Assembly: GCA_018903055.1 (NCBI GenBank)
Contig: JAHIPW010000030.1
Location: 1 to 5,034, forward strand
DNA length: 5,034 nucleotides
Direction: 5' to 3'
Source of the DNA: DRGV01 sp018903055 [NCBI: bacterium]
GTDB lineage: Bacteria; UBP18; UBA7526
Positions 1-5,004 of this stretch are shown piece after piece (positions within the stretch are counted from its first letter, which is position 1; each line of letters begins with the position of its first letter). The notes beneath the pieces were generated by a model. It was not told the origin of the DNA, made no database searches, and was given only the letters and a program-made list of their open reading frames with translations. Both the position numbers and the translations under genes were made by a program.

Positions 1-610
1 CAGGAAACTTTCGGGCATAAATAAACAATTTCTTAAAATCAATCTTATCTTTTGCTTTTTGTAGCTTCTCTAACAATAAGTCAACAGAATATGTATCATT
101 TTTGAAATAAAGGTAATCCAGGATTACTTTTTCAAGCTCAGCAACTTTAGCATAATAGCCTTCTATGTTTTCGGTTTTAAAACCAAAAAATAGTTTCTTA
201 TTTATTTTCAGATAGCGGTAGGTGTTATCCTGGAAGATGTACTTCCTGGACTTAACTTTAGTTACGGATGATACGGTACGCAGCATTTGTTCAAAAAGTC
301 CGTAAAAACTTAAAGCCGAGTCCAGTGAAACATAAGAATCTTTATCAAAGGCGCCTGCTATAATAACAGGCGAAATATTCACAAAGCCACGCGAAGATAT
401 ATCCGAGATAAAATAAAGCCCTCTTCGTAAAGGAATGAGCCAACCTTTTTCTTTTAAGTCGTATATCCTTTTCTTTAAGACAAATCTAGAATATTTTTTA
501 CCTAAGGCTTTATAGATGTCGCTGGCAGTCACAATCTTACCCTTAGAGGCAATAATATCTTCTATATCCCTGAGTCGTTTTTCCGTTAAAATGGTATTTT
601 TTGATGCCAT
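1..610 (-). CDS. abiEi: AbiEi-family antitoxin / transcriptional repressor (type IV toxin-antitoxin), C-terminus cut by window edge
   Basis: The frame is open from ATG at 610 to the window edge, giving 203 residues without a stop. I recognise it from AbiEi-family features. Residues about 9-70 look like a winged helix-turn-helix, ending in LKEKGWLIPLRRGLYFIS, the family's basic wing with an RRGLY motif. SYVSLDSALSFYGL (92-105) matches the S-AL--YGL motif, and AELEKVILDYLY (157-168) matches the A-EKA--D-LY motif. Family members run roughly 200-280 residues, so only a C-terminal part is missing. In known AbiE systems AbiEi neutralises the nucleotidyltransferase toxin AbiEii without forming a stable complex and represses its own operon through DNA binding. 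Start choice: AAGGGGG lies seven bases before the ATG, behind a strong promoter. The toxin gene would follow to the left of base 1, which I cannot see. The family call is strong; activity is inferred. Confidence 0.85.
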   Translation of the reverse strand, partial: MASKNTILTEKRLRDIEDIIASKGKIVTASDIYKALGKKYSRFVLKKRIYDLKEKGWLIPLRRGLYFISDISSRGFVNISPVIIAGAFDKDSYVSLDSALSFYGLFEQMLRTVSSVTKVKSRKYIFQDNTYRYLKINKKLFFGFKTENIEGYYAKVAELEKVILDYLYFKNDTYSVDLLLEKLQKAKDKIDFKKLFIYARKFP

Positions 611-622
611 TTATATACCCCC

Positions 623-682
623 TTATGGTATCTATTAAGCATTAAAACATACAAATATGCTTTTGTCAAGGAAATTATGGTA
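623..682. promoter_or_regulatory. Possible AbiEi operator: direct octamer repeats flanking the promoter
   Basis: TTATGGTA occurs at 623-630 and again at 675-682, in the same orientation and 52 bp apart, about five helical turns. One copy lies just upstream of the -35 box and the other between the expected transcription start and the ribosome binding site, so the pair brackets the promoter. AbiEi proteins are known to repress their own promoters through repeated sites; assigning these octamers as the sites is inference. Confidence 0.35.
641..669 (-). promoter_or_regulatory. Sigma-70-type promoter of the abiEi gene
   Basis: On the minus strand a perfect -35 TTGACA (669-664) is followed after exactly 17 bases by -10 TTTAAT (646-641). 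A TG one base before the -10 makes an extended -10. Transcription should begin near 634, giving a leader of about 24 bases with AAGGGGG as the ribosome binding site. This is one of the two best promoters in the window. Confidence 0.75.
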
Positions 683-755
683 ATAAAGAGGGTCGCGTCC
701 ACGTTATAACCAGTTACGGGTTAAGTGAAAATATGGTCGGTTATGAATGGTTGCG

Positions 756-786
756 AAATAATTTAGTTCGCCCCGACAAGTCGGGG
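756..786. repeat. Dispersed repeat copy with GC-rich hairpin, downstream of the NHL gene
   Basis: AAATAATTTAGTTCG (756-770) runs straight into CCCCGACAAGTCGGGG (771-786), a seven-pair stem around AA. The segment AAATAATTTAGTTCG plus CCCCGAC recurs in inverted orientation at 2120-2148, where a 7-bp GAGTTCG is added between the two parts. The stem lies about 50 bases beyond the NHL stop but has no run of T after it on the minus strand, so it is a poor intrinsic terminator. The rest of 683-755 shows no gene or clear signal to me. Confidence 0.6.
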
Positions 787-810
787 AATGGAGCAGGTGC
801 GCGAATTGTC

Positions 811-853
811 CCTGCTAATCCTTACTAATCCCTACTATTCCCTGCTAATCCCT
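811..853. repeat. 10-bp tandem repeat spanning the NHL stop codon
   Basis: Four consecutive decamers begin at 811, 821, 831 and 841: CCTGCTAATC, CTTACTAATC, CCTACTATTC and CCTGCTAATC, followed by a partial CCTG. On the minus strand the unit reads roughly GGGATTAGCA. The NHL stop codon (837-835) and its last residues are inside this tract. Confidence 0.8.
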
Positions 854-1773
854 GATTTCTTTACTGGTCCAAAGACCTGTATCCTATGATTGTAGGTATC
901 GCTTACGTAGATGTTTCCTTCTCTATCTACAGCTATCCCATAGGGCTTGTTGAACTCACCGGATAGAGAGCCCGGTTTTCCGAATTCTGTTAAGAACTTT
1001 CCTTCGGAATCGAAGACCTGAATGCGGCAGTTCCCGGTATCTGCGACGTAGATCCGGCCCCTATAACCTAAGGCGATACCACTAGGAGCGTAAAGCTCCC
1101 CCGGACCCCTTCCCTTCGTTCCCCAGGCAAAAAGAAAATTTCCTTTAGGATCGAACTTCTGAATCCTATTATTACAGGAGTCAGCAACATAGATATTTCC
1201 TACTCTATCAACAGTAAGATCAGAAGGAGCCCGAAACTCCCCTTCCTTCTTCCCCTCTTCTCCAAAGGAGAGAAGAAACTTCCCCTGAGAATCGAACTTC
1301 TGGATTCTATTATTCTTGGTATCGGCAACATAGATATTCCCAAAAGAATCAACATCTATGCCAAAGGGATAGGAGAACTGACCGTCTCCCTGGCCTTCGT
1401 TACCCCAGCGGGCAACGAACTTCCCCTGGGAAGTGAATTTCTTAACCGATTGCCCATAGGAATTGACAACATAGATATAACCCAGCATATCTACCGTTAA
1501 GTCATAGGGATAGTATAATTCAGCACCAAGTTCGGATTCCCCAGGCCATCTGGCGATGAAATTCCCTTCGGGATCAAACTTCTGGAAAGAGTTATTCTGT
1601 TTGTCTGCCACATAGATATTCCCCCGGCTATCCAGGGTAATGCCCATGGGATACTGGAAAGCCCCATCCCACTTTCCACATTCTCCCCACTTCTTGACAA
1701 ATTCGTAATCCTGAGCCCAAACAGCACTCGCCATTCCCATCATCAGAATTAGGAGCACTAATATTTTTTTCAT
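835..1773 (-). CDS. Secreted six-bladed NHL-repeat beta-propeller protein
   Basis: The 312-residue product has a signal peptide: MKK, a hydrophobic core over residues 4-19, and a likely cut after VWA (20/21). It is therefore exported and has no lipobox cysteine or later membrane segment. The remainder is six NHL repeats beginning near residues 39, 86, 133, 180, 227 and 274. The spacing is exactly 47 residues, and each repeat follows the pattern P-G/D-I-D--GNIYVAD---NRIQKF. This is one closed six-blade propeller, usually a binding scaffold; no catalytic residues or second domain are visible and the ligand is unknown. Blade 2 is the most divergent (YIYVVNSYGQSVKKF). A GGGGGG-rich ribosome binding site lies about five bases before the ATG. 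I see no clear promoter, since the upstream DNA is filled with repeats. The final residues SGISRE and the stop are encoded by a 10-bp tandem repeat. Fold is certain; function is not assigned. Confidence 0.93.
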   Translation of the reverse strand: MKKILVLLILMMGMASAVWAQDYEFVKKWGECGKWDGAFQYPMGITLDSRGNIYVADKQNNSFQKFDPEGNFIARWPGESELGAELYYPYDLTVDMLGYIYVVNSYGQSVKKFTSQGKFVARWGNEGQGDGQFSYPFGIDVDSFGNIYVADTKNNRIQKFDSQGKFLLSFGEEGKKEGEFRAPSDLTVDRVGNIYVADSCNNRIQKFDPKGNFLFAWGTKGRGPGELYAPSGIALGYRGRIYVADTGNCRIQVFDSEGKFLTEFGKPGSLSGEFNKPYGIAVDREGNIYVSDTYNHRIQVFGPVKKSGISRE

Positions 1774-1788
1774 TTCTCCCCCCTAATA

Positions 1789-1907
1789 CACAGATACTCA
1801 CAGATTGATTATTCACCCCGTTAGAGGCAGGTCGCCCCAAGGCGGCCGTAGCCGTGCCTTCGGCAGGGCGGCCTCTAACGGGGCAGGGATTAACACAGAT
1901 CACAGAT
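1789..1907. repeat. CACAGAT repeats, split by a hairpin element
   Basis: CACAGAT occurs at 1789-1795 and 1799-1805 (10-bp spacing) and again at 1894-1900 and 1901-1907 (7-bp spacing). The hairpin element at 1816-1883 sits between the two pairs. These repeats occupy the leader region of the NHL gene. I see no convincing -35/-10 pair in them. Confidence 0.6.
1816..1883. repeat. 68-bp hairpin (REP/MITE-like) element
   Basis: The outer arms CCCCGTTAGAGGC (1816-1828) and GCCTCTAACGGGG (1871-1883) are perfect 13-bp inverted repeats. Further inside, CGCCC (1833-1837) can pair with GGGCG (1866-1870). The core contains CCAAGGC and CTTCGGCAGG, both of which recur in the smaller hairpin inside the transporter gene (4405-4434), so the two belong to one family. 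It is too small to encode a protein. It lies 43 bases upstream of the NHL start and would form a strong structure in any leader transcript. Confidence 0.75.
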
Positions 1908-1943
1908 TTTAATTGCTTCTTTCGTTATTTCCTATCATTTAAA

Positions 1944-2018
1944 TTCGTGTCAATTCGTGTCTTGGTTATCTTAAACTTTTCATCTTTCCAGTTCGTGTCT
2001 TTTCGTGTCCCTTCGTGT
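1944..2018. repeat. TTCGTGT decamer repeats
   Basis: Five exact TTCGTGT copies start at 1944, 1954, 1992, 2002 and 2012. Within each cluster the step is exactly 10 bp, with variable three-base linkers. More copies of the family sit at 2146 and 2156 across the end of the transporter gene. There are no unique spacers of CRISPR length. Confidence 0.75.
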
Positions 2019-2023
2019 TTCTT

Positions 2024-2140
2024 ATCTCCGAACTCTCCCTCGGGGACCTCGAGTCCCCTCGGGACGAGAGGCGAACTCTCGGAGCGAAGCGGAGATCCCG
2101 ACCCTTCCTCTCCACGCTCGTCGGGGCGAACTCCGAACTA
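2024..2140. repeat. Modular GC-rich hairpin block with four CGAACT copies
   Basis: CGAACTC occurs at 2029-2035, 2072-2078 and 2127-2133, and CGAACTA at 2134-2140; these copies punctuate the block. The first module holds GGGGAC/GTCCCC (2042-2047 and 2053-2058) inside CTCTC/GAGAG (2033-2037 and 2066-2070). ATCTCCG (2024-2030) can pair with CGGAGAT (2090-2096). The right end, CGCTCGTCGGGGC (2115-2127), is repeated exactly at 4959-4971, and 2120-2148 is the inverted partner of 756-777. It lies just past the transporter stop and could slow or process transcripts, but it lacks a T run. Confidence 0.6.
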
Positions 2141-2142
2141 AA

Positions 2143-4689
2143 TTATTTGTGTCGATTCGTGTTTTCTGTTATTTTGAGTAATGCCGGCAAAATGGTCAAA
2201 GAAGTAATGAGACATAGGCCCACGCCAAGAAGAGCCAAGCCCCCCATAGTAGCCAATCCTCTATATTGAGCAAAGACCAGGCTTCCGAAACCCACCATAG
2301 TAGTAAGAGAGGTCATGACTACCGCCCTTCCCGTATGATGAATGGCATCTTCCACCCCTTCCTCTTTCTTTTCTAAATAGCGATGGATGATGTGGATGCC
2401 ATCGTCTATTCCTATCCCCAAGATAAGAGGAGTGACCACGATATTGACGAAGTTCATTCGTAGGCCAATGAGCCTCATAATCCCCAACATCCAGATTATA
2501 CCACAGATTAAAGGAGCCATAGCAAGGATTACTACCTTTATTCTTCTAAAGTGGATTAAGAGCATAATGAAGACCCCGGAGAAAGCAAGGACCGTAGCCA
2601 GGATAAAATCCTTAGTAATCAATCTCTTCAATTCACTGGCAATAATCCCCACCCCGGTAACTTCAATCCCCTTCTCGTTTCCCTTTATTCTCTCTCCAAA
2701 TTCATCTGCTTCTTTTGGAGAAAGGACTCTCTTCTTGGGATAGGCTAAGGCCAGGACCTTGAACCCTTCCTCATCTCTGATAAGATAGCGTTTAGTCATC
2801 TTCTCCAAGCCCTTCCCTGAATTCGGGATGGAGATAGGGCCTTTCAGTCTCGCCTTTAAATCTCTCATCTCGTCTAGATAGTTTTGATAGGCCTCTATTC
2901 TGAAGCCATTCTTTAAAAGTGCTTCCTTAAAGGTAGCGATTATTCTCTCAAAGTCAAACCCTCTTAACTCTTTAATGTTTTCTCGGACCCTCTTCTTTGA
3001 GGAAAGAAGGCTGACTGGGGATTGATAATGTTCTATGCTCCCTTCCTTTTTTAATTCCTCTATTCTCTGGGTTATTCTCTCATTGGTTTTGAGGACCTCC
3101 TCCTTATTCTCACCAGAGGCGATGATCATCAAGGGATCAGAAGGAGAGCCGAATTTCTCTCCCATCTCATCCTGGATCCTGAAGGCCGGGGTCTCTTTTG
3201 GCCGCAAGCTCCGGAAGTCGCTATCAAAGGTAATTCCTAAAGCGCTCAAGCCCAGGATTAAAGTAACAAGGGTAGAGATGATTAAGGTAATTTTGGGAGA
3301 CCTTAGAAGAAATCTGGAGACTTTTTCCAAACCAAAGGAACTTAATGGTTTTATCTTTTCCGTCTTCGCCGGACTTCGGCGGGATTGCCAGCTCAAGATT
3401 GCCGGAAGGATGAAGAACATGGACAGAAGACAGGCCAGGATTCCTGTCCCGGAAAGGAATCCTAACTCAGATAGTCCTCGAAATTTAGTGAATGTCAAAG
3501 AATAGAAAGCAACTGCAGTAGTCAGGGCTCCGGTCAGTATCCCCTCCCCGGTCTGGGAAAGGGTAATCTCCAATGAACTCAAGATATCCTTTCCTTTTCC
3601 CTTTTCTTCTAAATAACGATTATAGATGTGGATGGCATAATCCACTCCCAGGCCGATCAGAATAGGAAAGAAGCCGAAGGTAATCATGTTGAGATGCCTG
3701 GGATATAGAGAAGCAATTCCCACTGTCCAGGCCAGGCCCATTAAAAGAGGGAGACTCACAAAGAAGAAGGTCTCCTTCCTTCTGAAAGTAATGAAAAATA
3801 GAGCAAGAATTAAAAAGAAGGTGAGAGAAATGGTGAGTATGATATCTCTCTTAATCATTTTCTCATCATCCAGGGCCATAATGTAGCCGCCGGTATAACC
3901 TACTCGCACTCCTTCTTTGGAGATTTTTTCCTCTGCTTCCTTAATGGTTTTGAGTAACTCCTTATCAAATTTTATATCCGTGGGTGGTCTCTTGGGTTTA
4001 ATAATCATCAAGAGAGCCCTCTGATCAGAAGAGAGATAATATCCTCTACTGAGATCGAGGTTATAGGGTCCTTTCTGCTGAAAGATATAATCTTTGAATG
4101 TGCTTCTTAGATTAAAGGGGTCCTTCTGGATGAAGTTCTTGGTAGCAAAGGAGATAGGGCTGGCCAAGAGGCGTCTATTCTCCTTTAACTGTTGATGAAT
4201 GGCTTCATCGCTCAGTTTATTTTTTAGACTCTTTATATCGCTTGAAGAAAGGTGGAGATAGGGATGCTTCAATAACTCCTTTTGAAAGAACCTTTTTAAC
4301 TCTGCTGAAACCCTATAATCTATATCTTCAATGAGGTCTGACTTTCTTAGTTCAGAGGCAAAGGAGTCGCTAAAATCCTCCAATCTCTTGACATCTGCGT
4401 CATCCCTGCCTGCGCCAAGGCTTCGGCAGGCAGGTGCGGTTTTATCTGCGTCATCTGCGGTTCGAATGAGAACAATCAGATAATCGAAGGTACCAAAGGA
4501 GGAGATGGCCCGACAGAATACCCTGGCTGCCTTGGATTCTGGAGGAAGGAGATGGATGACGTCTGTCTTCAGTTCCAGACGGAAGGAGAGAAGGAGTGAG
4601 ACAATAGTCAAGACTAAAGCAATACTTAATACCAATCGGTATCTATGGTATGAAATCTGAGCGATCTTCTTTAAAATTCTCTTTCTCAC
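2143..4689 (-). CDS. HpnN-like RND/MMPL superfamily transporter
   Basis: An 848-residue inner-membrane protein with the duplicated RND layout. A first helix (about 17-36) precedes a large extracytoplasmic loop (37-281), then five helices (about 282-301, 308-330, 333-354, 383-403, 412-435). The second half repeats this: helix about 466-488, loop 489-691, and five helices between about 692 and 838. The helix-4 motif is GLGVDYAIHIYNRYLEE (346-362) in the first half and GIGIDDGIHIIHRYLE (758-773) in the second. Asp350 and Asp762/763 are the likely proton-relay residues. KTDVIHLLPPESKAARVF and the SDEAIHQQLKENRRLLASP stretch resemble HpnN-type proteins that move lipids such as hopanoids; the substrate here is unknown. 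The start is GTG, with AGGAG seven bases upstream and no in-frame ATG before residue 271. Residues about 79-99 are an in-frame hairpin-repeat insertion, and the last residues NTNRHK come from a decamer repeat. No adaptor gene is adjacent. Confidence 0.92.
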   Translation of the reverse strand: MRKRILKKIAQISYHRYRLVLSIALVLTIVSLLLSFRLELKTDVIHLLPPESKAARVFCRAISSFGTFDYLIVLIRTADDADKTAPACRSLGAGRDDADVKRLEDFSDSFASELRKSDLIEDIDYRVSAELKRFFQKELLKHPYLHLSSSDIKSLKNKLSDEAIHQQLKENRRLLASPISFATKNFIQKDPFNLRSTFKDYIFQQKGPYNLDLSRGYYLSSDQRALLMIIKPKRPPTDIKFDKELLKTIKEAEEKISKEGVRVGYTGGYIMALDDEKMIKRDIILTISLTFFLILALFFITFRRKETFFFVSLPLLMGLAWTVGIASLYPRHLNMITFGFFPILIGLGVDYAIHIYNRYLEEKGKGKDILSSLEITLSQTGEGILTGALTTAVAFYSLTFTKFRGLSELGFLSGTGILACLLSMFFILPAILSWQSRRSPAKTEKIKPLSSFGLEKVSRFLLRSPKITLIISTLVTLILGLSALGITFDSDFRSLRPKETPAFRIQDEMGEKFGSPSDPLMIIASGENKEEVLKTNERITQRIEELKKEGSIEHYQSPVSLLSSKKRVRENIKELRGFDFERIIATFKEALLKNGFRIEAYQNYLDEMRDLKARLKGPISIPNSGKGLEKMTKRYLIRDEEGFKVLALAYPKKRVLSPKEADEFGERIKGNEKGIEVTGVGIIASELKRLITKDFILATVLAFSGVFIMLLIHFRRIKVVILAMAPLICGIIWMLGIMRLIGLRMNFVNIVVTPLILGIGIDDGIHIIHRYLEKKEEGVEDAIHHTGRAVVMTSLTTMVGFGSLVFAQYRGLATMGGLALLGVGLCLITSLTILPALLKITENTNRHK
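2146..2162. repeat. TTCGTGT-family pair encoding the transporter tail
   Basis: TTTGTGT (2146-2152) and TTCGTGT (2156-2162) are 10 bp apart. On the minus strand they read ACACGAATCGACACAAA and encode residues NTNRHK at the end of the transporter; the TAA stop follows at 2145-2143. The native gene end has therefore probably been replaced or extended by repeat sequence. Confidence 0.65.
4393..4460. repeat. Hairpin-repeat insertion inside the transporter coding sequence
   Basis: ATCTGCGTCATC occurs at 4393-4404 and 4444-4455, a 12-base direct repeat with a 51-bp period (17 codons), followed by another ATCTGCG at 4453-4459. Between them CCTGCCTGC (4405-4413) and GCAGGCAGG (4426-4434) form a nine-pair stem. 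In the protein the direct repeat gives DDAD twice around a segment rich in Ala, Cys and Gly, unlike the surrounding charged loop. Because 51 is divisible by three the frame survives. Confidence 0.75.
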
Positions 4690-4694
4690 TTTAT

Positions 4695-4710
4695 AACTCC
4701 TATCGGAGTT
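4695..4710 (-). promoter_or_regulatory. Palindrome over transporter ribosome binding site and predicted transcription start
   Basis: AACTCCTATCGGAGTT is a perfect six-pair inverted repeat with a four-base loop. On the minus strand the second arm GGAGTT contains most of the AGGAG ribosome binding site (4701-4697). The predicted start near 4704 falls in the loop. The palindrome could be an operator, or a hairpin hiding the ribosome binding site in longer transcripts that enter from upstream. Confidence 0.45.
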
Positions 4711-4739
4711 AATATAGCATATTATATAACATCGGTCAA
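4711..4739 (-). promoter_or_regulatory. Sigma-70-type promoter of the transporter gene
   Basis: On the minus strand TTGACC (4739-4734) and TATATT (4716-4711) are 17 bases apart, and a TGC triplet immediately before the -10 gives an extended -10. Transcription should start near 4704, leaving a leader of only about 15 bases that begins close to the AGGAG ribosome binding site. Confidence 0.7.
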
Positions 4740-4744
4740 ATAAA

Positions 4745-4767
4745 AAAGCCGCTATCTAAGCGGCTTT
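4745..4767 (-). terminator. Bidirectional intrinsic terminator
   Basis: AAAGCCGC (4745-4752) and GCGGCTTT (4760-4767) form an eight-pair stem around TATCTAA. On the minus strand the stem runs into TTTTTTATTT; on the plus strand it is followed by CATTTTTATTTT, so it can work both ways. It sits five bases upstream of the transporter -35 box. It would stop minus-strand transcripts arriving from the partial frame at the right, insulating the transporter promoter. Confidence 0.8.
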
Positions 4768-4831
4768 CATTTTTATTTTAGGTAATATTAGTTTTTCAAC
4801 TTTTGGGCGAATTCTTTTCAAAAACGATTCA

Positions 4832-4858
4832 GACAGATGGATACTGATTTAAACAGAT
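4832..4858. repeat. Degenerate ACAGAT decamer repeats
   Basis: GACAGAT (4832-4838), TACTGAT (4842-4848) and AACAGAT (4852-4858) lie exactly 10 bp apart. They resemble the CACAGAT copies at 1789-1907 but are degenerate. The stop codon of the adjoining minus-strand frame is inside this tract. Confidence 0.5.
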
Positions 4859-5004
4859 AATTTTTTAGCAAATGCCTTTGCTTCTTGGAGCATTCTCTTT
4901 TTATGAAGGAGGCCGGTCTTGATGATTATAGAATCTATAATCTTTCCTCCTTTCTCCTCGCTCGTCGGGGCAGGTAACTTTACAAGTATTAAATTGTCAA
5001 AGAA
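4849..5004 (-). pseudogene. Unrecognised partial reading frame, 3' end of a lost or broken gene
   Basis: A minus-strand frame is open for 51 codons from just after a TAG (5007-5005) to TAA (4851-4849). It has no ATG, GTG or TTG before the internal Met at residue 38. Its second half, KIIDSIIIKTGLLHKKRMLQ followed by EAKAFAKKLSV, reads like a real basic, helical C-terminus. Its first half includes PAPTSEEKGG, which overlaps the dispersed repeat at 4959-4971, so the true 5' end may have been displaced by repeat insertion. A good terminator follows about 80 bases downstream in the right orientation, and the frame ends in a decamer repeat like the two genes to its left. I do not recognise a family; a fortuitous frame is possible. 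Confidence 0.3.
4959..4971. repeat. Second copy of the CGCTCGTCGGGGC repeat
   Basis: This 13-base string is identical to 2115-2127 in the same orientation, and both copies are preceded by similar pyrimidine-rich DNA (CCTTCCTCTCC at 2103-2113, CCTTTCTCC near 4950). The flanks to the right differ. It looks like a fragment of the same dispersed element. From 4972 to 5034 I see no confident feature. Confidence 0.45.

Noticed and set aside
771-786. Intrinsic terminator for the NHL gene
   Set aside because: The hairpin is strong, but on the minus strand it is followed by GCGAACTAAATT rather than a T run, and it matches a dispersed repeat.
1628-1903. Minus-strand open frame over the NHL start and leader
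   Set aside because: It overlaps the signal-peptide region of the NHL gene in another frame and reads through the hairpin element; no ribosome binding site or homology.
1944-2018. CRISPR array suggested by repeated TTCGTGT
   Set aside because: The unit is only seven bases with three-base linkers; there are no repeat-plus-spacer units of about 60 bp and no cas genes.
1854-2141. 95-codon plus-strand open frame across the intergenic region
   Set aside because: It runs through the hairpin and decamer repeats and gives a low-complexity Ser/Phe/Val/Arg translation typical of read-through repeats, with no ribosome binding site.
2015-2269. 84-codon plus-strand open frame
   Set aside because: It is built from the GC-rich hairpin block and the antisense of the transporter's 3' end, with no family resemblance.
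3035-3505. 156-codon plus-strand open frame
   Set aside because: It is entirely antisense to the transporter, whose frame has clear family motifs.
4980-5002. Minus-strand promoter at TTGACA near 5000
   Set aside because: The -35 match is perfect, but at 16-18 bases there is only TTACCT or similar, a poor -10 box.
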